This document shows, one piece after another, positions 59,688 to 64,000 of a stretch of DNA of 64,000 nucleotides. The DNA lies in NCBI GenBank assembly GCA_025560025.1, contig CP048486.1, positions 496,001-560,000 of the forward strand, read 5' to 3'. Source of the DNA: Agrobacterium tumefaciens. GTDB lineage: Bacteria; Pseudomonadota; Alphaproteobacteria; Rhizobiales; Rhizobiaceae. A program made the translations under genes and the position numbers. The number at the start of each line of letters is the position of its first letter. Positions within the stretch are counted from its first letter, which is position 1. The notes beneath the pieces are model-generated. The model did no database searches. It had not been told where the DNA came from and worked only from the letters and a program-made list of their open reading frames with translations.

Positions 59688-60731
59688 TTGAAAACGCATC
59701 GCATCGCACTCATTCCCGGAGACGGCATCGGCAAAAGCGTGACGGACGCCGCATGGCAGGTGCTCAACGCCGCTGCCGAAGGCTCCGGTTTTGCGCTCGA
59801 AGGAACGGAATTCCCCTGGTCCTGCGCCTTCTACAAGGAAACCGGCGCGATGATGCCGAAGGACGGCATCGAAACCCTGCGCGGCTTCGACGCCATTCTG
59901 CTAGGCGCAGTCGGCTGGCCAGCGGAAGTGCCGGACTCGGTCTCGCTGCACGGCCTGCTGCTGCCGATCCGCAAGGCCTTCGTGCAATATGCCAACATCC
60001 GCCCGCACCGGCTTCTGCCCGGTGTGCAGGGACCTTTGAAGGCCGATGGCTTCGACATTCTCTGCATCCGTGAAAATACCGAGGGCGAATATTCCGGCGC
60101 CGGCGGCCGCGTGCATCAGGGCACCGATGATGAAGTTGCCGTCGAAACCTCGATCTTCACCCGCAAGGGTGTGGAACGCATCCTGCGCTTCGGCTTCGAA
60201 CAGGCGCAGAAGCGTCGCGGCAAGCTTGCCTCCATCACCAAGTCCAATGCCCAGAAATATTCGATGGTGTTCTGGGACGAGGTGACCCACAAGCTCGCCA
60301 CTGAATATCCCGACGTCGAGGTTTCCAGCTATCACATCGACGCCATGGCGGCCCGCATGGTTATGGCCCCGGAAAGCCTCGATGTCGTGGTCGCCTCCAA
60401 CCTCTTCGGCGATATTCTGACCGACCTCGGCGCAGCCATTCAGGGCGGCCTCGGTTTTGCCGCCTCCGCCAATATCAATCCCGACCGCAGCGCGCCTTCC
60501 ATGTTCGAGCCGGTGCACGGTTCGGCCCCGGATATCGCCCATCTCGGCATCGCCAATCCCATCGCCGCCATCTGGTCCGGCGCGATGATGTTAGAGCATC
60601 TTGGCGAAAAGGACGCGGCCGTCAGGATCATGACGGCGCTGGAAACGGCGACCGGCCGGGGTATCGGCACGGTGCCGGGCAAGGACAAGACGGACGCTAT
60701 CACCACCGCAGTTCTTGCGGCGCTCGACTGA
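59688..60731 (+). CDS. Tartrate / D-malate dehydrogenase family protein (isopropylmalate dehydrogenase-like)
   Basis: 347-residue beta-decarboxylating dehydrogenase. The start is a TTG at 59688 (MKTHRIALIPGDGIG) with AGGGG upstream; the overlapping ATG at 59683 runs into a stop at once. Family motifs are DSVSLHGLLLPIRK, CIRENTEGEYSGAGGR, SNLFGDILTDLGAAIQGGLG and MFEPVHGSAPDIAHLG. It oxidises tartrate, D-malate or a related 2-hydroxy diacid using NAD and a divalent metal. It sits between two aldehyde dehydrogenase genes, so the pathway may end in C4 acids of the citrate cycle (inference). Confidence 0.9.
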   Translation: MKTHRIALIPGDGIGKSVTDAAWQVLNAAAEGSGFALEGTEFPWSCAFYKETGAMMPKDGIETLRGFDAILLGAVGWPAEVPDSVSLHGLLLPIRKAFVQYANIRPHRLLPGVQGPLKADGFDILCIRENTEGEYSGAGGRVHQGTDDEVAVETSIFTRKGVERILRFGFEQAQKRRGKLASITKSNAQKYSMVFWDEVTHKLATEYPDVEVSSYHIDAMAARMVMAPESLDVVVASNLFGDILTDLGAAIQGGLGFAASANINPDRSAPSMFEPVHGSAPDIAHLGIANPIAAIWSGAMMLEHLGEKDAAVRIMTALETATGRGIGTVPGKDKTDAITTAVLAALD

Positions 60732-60743
60732 TTTCGGAGACAG

Positions 60744-62204
60744 ATGATGCAAGGTTTGAAGGATAAGGACCTCTTTCGCCAGACGGGCTTGATCGGCGGC
60801 GCGTGGAAGGCCGCGGCATCGGGCAAGGCGGTCGACGTGATCGACCCGGCGACGCAGGCGGTAATCGGCACCGTGCCGGATATGGACGGCGGGGAAACCC
60901 GCGCGGCAATCGAAGCCGCCAATGCCGCCTTCGGGCCGTGGAAAAAGAAAACCCACGCAGAGCGTGCAGCGCTTCTCGAAAAATGGTTCGCGCTGATGAT
61001 CGACAATGTCGACGATCTCGGCCTGATCCTGACCACCGAACAGGGCAAGCCGCTCGATGAGGCAAAGGGCGAAATCCGCTATGGCGCGTCCTTCGTCAAA
61101 TGGTTTGCTGAAGAGGCCCGGCGTATCAGCGGCGGCACCATCCCCTCACCCACGCCGGATCGCCGTATCGTGGTGCTGAAAGAAGCAGTCGGCGTCTGCG
61201 GCATCATCACGCCGTGGAACTTTCCGAACGCCATGATCACCCGCAAGGTCGCGCCAGCACTTGCGGCCGGCTGCACCGTGGTCATCAAACCTTCGGAATT
61301 CACGCCCTATTCGGCCCTGGCGCTCGGCGTGCTCGCCGAACGGGCCGGCATTCCCGCGGGCGTCATCAACATCGTCACCGGTATGCCAACGGAAATCGGC
61401 AATGAAATCATGGCCAACGAGACGGTTCGGAAAATTTCCTTCACCGGCTCCACCCGTGTCGGCTCGCTTTTGATGCGGGGGGCTGCCGACAGCGTCAAGC
61501 GCCTGTCGCTGGAACTGGGCGGCAATGCGCCCTTCATCGTGTTCGACGATGCCGATCTCGATCTCGCCATCGAAGGCGCGCTGGTTTCGAAATTCCGCAA
61601 CGGCGGCCAGACCTGCGTCTGCGCCAACCGTATTCTCGTGCAGTCGAGCGTTTATGACGCCTTTGCGAAAAAACTGGCGGATCGCGTTGACACCATGCGG
61701 GTCGGACCCGGAACCGAAGCAGGCGTTTCCATCGGCCCGATGATCAACGAGCCGGCCATCGCCAAGATCCGCGCCCATATCGATGACGCCGTTTCCAAGG
61801 GCGCAAAGATCATCACCAAACCACATGACCTGCCGGAAGGTCCGCAATATACCGCCCCCGTGGTGCTGACCGGCGCCACGACCGGGATGCGGCTGGCAAG
61901 CGAAGAAACCTTCGGACCGGTGGCACCGCTCTTCCGTTTCGAGACGGAAGAAGAAGCCATCGCCATCGCCAACGGCACGCCCTTCGGCCTTGCCGCTTAT
62001 TTCTATACCGAAAGCCTGAAACGCGCCTGGCGTGTGGGCGAGGCGCTGGAATTCGGCATGGTCGGCCTCAACACCGGCGCGATCTCCACCGAAGTCGCCC
62101 CCTTTGGCGGCGTCAAGCAATCCGGCCTCGGCCGTGAGGGCGCACAGGTCGGCATCGAGGAATATCTGGAGATCAAGACGTTTCATATTGGCGGGCTTGC
62201 CTGA
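60744..62204 (+). CDS. NAD(P)-dependent succinate-semialdehyde dehydrogenase family protein (GabD-like)
   Basis: 486-residue aldehyde dehydrogenase. Motifs are GIITPWNFPNAMITRKVAPA, LELGGNAPFIVFDDAD (general base Glu), GQTCVCANRILVQSS (catalytic Cys) and EETFGPVAPLFRF. The C-CAN segment next to the catalytic Cys is typical of GabD-type succinate-semialdehyde dehydrogenases. The ATG at 60744 (or 60747) follows GGAGACAG. It is the last gene of the plus-strand run and is followed by a strong terminator. GABA or putrescine degradation would fit with the convergent PuuB-like oxidase, but is not proven. Confidence 0.92.
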   Translation: MMQGLKDKDLFRQTGLIGGAWKAAASGKAVDVIDPATQAVIGTVPDMDGGETRAAIEAANAAFGPWKKKTHAERAALLEKWFALMIDNVDDLGLILTTEQGKPLDEAKGEIRYGASFVKWFAEEARRISGGTIPSPTPDRRIVVLKEAVGVCGIITPWNFPNAMITRKVAPALAAGCTVVIKPSEFTPYSALALGVLAERAGIPAGVINIVTGMPTEIGNEIMANETVRKISFTGSTRVGSLLMRGAADSVKRLSLELGGNAPFIVFDDADLDLAIEGALVSKFRNGGQTCVCANRILVQSSVYDAFAKKLADRVDTMRVGPGTEAGVSIGPMINEPAIAKIRAHIDDAVSKGAKIITKPHDLPEGPQYTAPVVLTGATTGMRLASEETFGPVAPLFRFETEEEAIAIANGTPFGLAAYFYTESLKRAWRVGEALEFGMVGLNTGAISTEVAPFGGVKQSGLGREGAQVGIEEYLEIKTFHIGGLA

Positions 62205-62226
62205 CGCCTGTTTTTCTCCCCGCCTA

Positions 62227-62253
62227 AAGGGCCGCTCCGCGGCCCTTCTTTTT
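62227..62253 (+). terminator. Rho-independent terminator of the catabolic run
   Basis: A 9-bp stem, AAGGGCCGC / GCGGCCCTT, with loop TCC, followed by CTTTTTG. It lies 22 bp after the stop codon of the GabD-like gene. Confidence 0.88.
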
Positions 62254-62265
62254 GTGTGGAGGCAA

Positions 62266-62289
62266 CAAAAAAGCGGCCTGAAGGCCGCT
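62266..62289 (-). terminator. Rho-independent terminator of the convergent FAD oxidase gene
   Basis: A 7-bp stem, AGCGGCC / GGCCGCT, with loop TGAA at 62272-62289, followed on the minus strand by TTTTTTG (62266-62271). It lies about 140 bp beyond the oxidase stop, after the inverted repeat pair. Confidence 0.78.
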
Positions 62290-62315
62290 GGAATATGGAG
62301 ATGCCCCTCTCCTCC

Positions 62316-62388
62316 GTCATCCTCGGGCTTGACCCGAGGATCCATTCTTCCGCGGCCGTGGATCCTCGGGTCAAGCCCGAGGATGACG
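62316..62388. repeat. Inverted pair of REP/RIME-like palindromes
   Basis: GTCATCCTCGGGCTTGACCC-GAGGATCCA and its exact inverse TGGATCCTCGGGTCAAGCCC-GAGGATGACG are separated by about 15 nt. Each unit folds on itself (CCTCGGG / CCCGAGG), and the pair can fold as one stem of nearly 29 bp. It lies between two convergent genes and inside the terminator region. The unit is the same as that at 6238 and a variant of that at 50381. Confidence 0.85.
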
Positions 62389-62428
62389 TCGAGTGTGGAA
62401 GCGGCCTCTCAGCGTCGACCCCCGACTT

Positions 62429-63703
62429 CTACTGAATCTTATCCAGCATCTTGTAATAGAGGCCCACGATCGGCAGGAACCACGGCTTGCCGAAATGACC
62501 CGGCACCGCCGGCCATTCCAGCCCCTTCAGCGGGTTGTTATCCGGCCGCCCCAGAATGGCGTCGGCCATGATCATGCCGAGATGGGTGGAAAACTGCGCG
62601 CCGTGGCCGGAATAGCCCATGGCGTACCAGACGCCGTCATGGAAACCGGCGCGCGGATAACGGTCCTTGGTCATGTCCACCAGACCGCCCCAGCAATAAT
62701 CGATCGGCACATGCGAGAGCTGCGGGAAAATGCGATGCAGGCTTTCCGTCAGGATAGCACCGCTTTTGGCGTCCGAACGCTGGTCCGACGTGGCGGAAAA
62801 GCGCGCACGGCCGCCGAAGATCAGCCGCTTATCCGGCGCGAGCCGGAAATAATTGCCGATATTCATCGAGTTGACATAGGTGCGGTTGCCCGGAACCGAA
62901 GCCCGAACCTCCGCATCCGTCAGCGGTCGCGTCGCGATGATGAAGCTACCGACGGCGATGATGCGGCGACGGAAATAGCTAAAACCAGAGGGCGTGTAAG
63001 CGCCGGTCGCCACCAGAACATTGTTGGCCGTCACCTTGCCGCGCGGGGTTTCCAGTTCATAGGTTCTGCCGTTCTGGGTATGCTTCGTCACCGCCGCATT
63101 TTCGAAGATCACCGCGCCATGACGGCTGGCGGCTTCGGCGAGGCCGGCCACATAGCGGCCCATATGCATCATCGCGCTCTTCTTCGAGAGCATCGCGCCA
63201 TAAAAGGGCGAGCCTATCTCCGCCTTGAGATCGGCGGCGGAAAGAAGCGCCGTATCGGGATCGACCTCGGCATGCAGCGCCTCGAAATTCTTCGCCAGAC
63301 CTTCGAAATGCTGCGGCTTGGAGGCAAGCTTCAGCTTGCCCGAGCGGCGGAAGTTGCAATCGATGCCTTCCTCCGCGATCAGGCCCTCCAGCGTATCGAT
63401 GGAGGAATCGAGCGTCCGGTAAAGGGCGATCGCACGTTCCTTGCCAAGCTCGGCCTTGGCGGAGAGATAGGAATGGGCGAGACCATTGTTGAGATGCCCG
63501 CCATTGCGGCCGGAGGCGCCCCAGCCGACCCGTTCCCCTTCAAGAACGACCACCCGCGCGCCGGCCTTGGCCAGCTGGCGCGCGGCCCCGAGACCGGTGA
63601 AACCTCCACCGATGACGGCGACATCGTAATGACCTTCAACGGGACCTTGCGCGGCACCTGAAAATTGCGGCGCGGTATCGTGCCAATAGGAGACGAACTT
63701 CAT
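62429..63703 (-). CDS. FAD-dependent amine oxidoreductase (DAO family, PuuB-like)
   Basis: 424-residue flavoprotein. The dinucleotide motif is YDVAVIGGGFTGLGAARQLA, then VVVLEGERVGWGASGRNGGH. The C-terminal flavin contact is AMGYSGHGAQFSTHLG. The substrate-domain segment GYSGHG and SYWHDTAPQF at the N-terminus are typical of gamma-glutamylputrescine oxidases and related enzymes. The ATG at 63703 has GGGACC upstream. It converges on the GabD-like gene and is 15 bp downstream of the HAD gene. Oxidation of a secondary amine or amino acid to an aldehyde or oxo acid is the family reaction; the exact amine is unknown. Confidence 0.9.
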   Translation of the reverse strand: MKFVSYWHDTAPQFSGAAQGPVEGHYDVAVIGGGFTGLGAARQLAKAGARVVVLEGERVGWGASGRNGGHLNNGLAHSYLSAKAELGKERAIALYRTLDSSIDTLEGLIAEEGIDCNFRRSGKLKLASKPQHFEGLAKNFEALHAEVDPDTALLSAADLKAEIGSPFYGAMLSKKSAMMHMGRYVAGLAEAASRHGAVIFENAAVTKHTQNGRTYELETPRGKVTANNVLVATGAYTPSGFSYFRRRIIAVGSFIIATRPLTDAEVRASVPGNRTYVNSMNIGNYFRLAPDKRLIFGGRARFSATSDQRSDAKSGAILTESLHRIFPQLSHVPIDYCWGGLVDMTKDRYPRAGFHDGVWYAMGYSGHGAQFSTHLGMIMADAILGRPDNNPLKGLEWPAVPGHFGKPWFLPIVGLYYKMLDKIQ

Positions 63704-63718
63704 GGTCCCGACCTTTCC

Positions 63719-64000
63719 TTACAATCCAACCACGCCTGCCAGGCCGGAAATATCGGCGATTTCGACATAACCGTAATAGGGATTGGCGGGCTCGTGGCCA
63801 CGATTGACCCAGACCTTGTTCTTGATGCCGAGATCATGGGCCGACATCAGATCGTAACGGAACGAGGAGGAAACATGCAGCATGTCTTCCGGACCGCAGC
63901 CCAGCATGTCGAACATATATTCGAAAGCCTTGAAGCGCGGCTTGTAGGCCTGTGCCTGCTCGGCGGTGTAAACCGCGTGGAAGGGCGCGCCAAGCTTTTC
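63719..64000 (-). CDS. HAD-superfamily hydrolase (haloacid dehalogenase type II-like), 5' end cut by window
   Basis: The C-terminal 93 residues of a HAD-type protein are present; the start lies beyond the window. The visible chain has the third and fourth HAD motifs: AYKPRFKAFEYMFDMLGCGP with the conserved lysine region, and LHVSSSFRYDLMSAHDLGIK where the usual D-D/D-x-x-x-D is replaced by SSSFRYD. VWVNRGHEPANPYYGYVEI resembles L-2-haloacid dehalogenases. It is directly upstream of the FAD oxidase gene in the same direction and likely cotranscribed. The catalytic Asp cannot be seen here. Confidence 0.85.
   Translation of the reverse strand, partial: EKLGAPFHAVYTAEQAQAYKPRFKAFEYMFDMLGCGPEDMLHVSSSFRYDLMSAHDLGIKNKVWVNRGHEPANPYYGYVEIADISGLAGVVGL

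Overview
The window reads as part of a Rhizobiaceae genome, most likely Agrobacterium or a close relative. It has high GC, many ABC importers, alphaproteobacterial TGA-N9-TCA iron boxes and small REP/RIME-like intergenic palindromes. The density of transport and catabolic operons suggests a secondary replicon, but that is inference. No rRNA, tRNA, CRISPR array, phage or transposase gene was seen.

Layout. 1-2104: the nearly complete N-terminal part of a TRAP binding protein (TakP-like) and a divergent class I glutamine amidotransferase. 2200-5972: a CUT2-type sugar ABC importer. 6344-13736: a dipeptide/oligopeptide ABC importer with a beta-lactamase-fold serine hydrolase and an M20 amidohydrolase. 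13917-26556: a second, long peptide-importer operon that also holds two hydantoinase-A/DUF917 gene pairs in mirrored order, an isoaspartyl peptidase and a LysR regulator. A large LuxR/MalT-like regulator is divergent (26681-29044). 29048-36443: a sugar or sugar-acid oxidation cluster with three Gfo/Idh/MocA dehydrogenases, an IlvD/Edd dehydratase, an RraA-type protein, a GntR regulator and an SMP-30 lactonase.

36455-45000: a has-type hemophore locus in the order sigma, anti-sigma, TonB receptor, HasA-like hemophore, type I secretion ATPase, adaptor. 45227-50342: an iron-chelate ABC importer with two paralogous binding proteins, and a divergent SAM methyltransferase. Three TGA-N9-TCA boxes lie in the promoters of this iron region and suggest RirA control feeding into an extracytoplasmic sigma factor cascade. 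50541-54262: a FecBCD/BtuFCD-type importer behind a cobalamin riboswitch and a short cysteine-rich leader ORF, with a pseudoazurin gene as the last member. 54397-64000: a GNAT acetyltransferase, then a catabolic run (ArgE-like deacylase, 2-hydroxyacid dehydrogenase, cupin, two aldehyde dehydrogenases, a tartrate/D-malate-type dehydrogenase), a convergent FAD amine oxidase and a truncated HAD hydrolase.

Most interesting points: the HasA-like protein has no histidine and carries an RTX-like tail; the iron boxes are placed consistently; a Cys-rich leader lies between the B12 riboswitch and its transporter; the two HyuA/DUF917 pairs are mirrored; and 57975-58124 is an unidentified, strongly structured intergenic segment.
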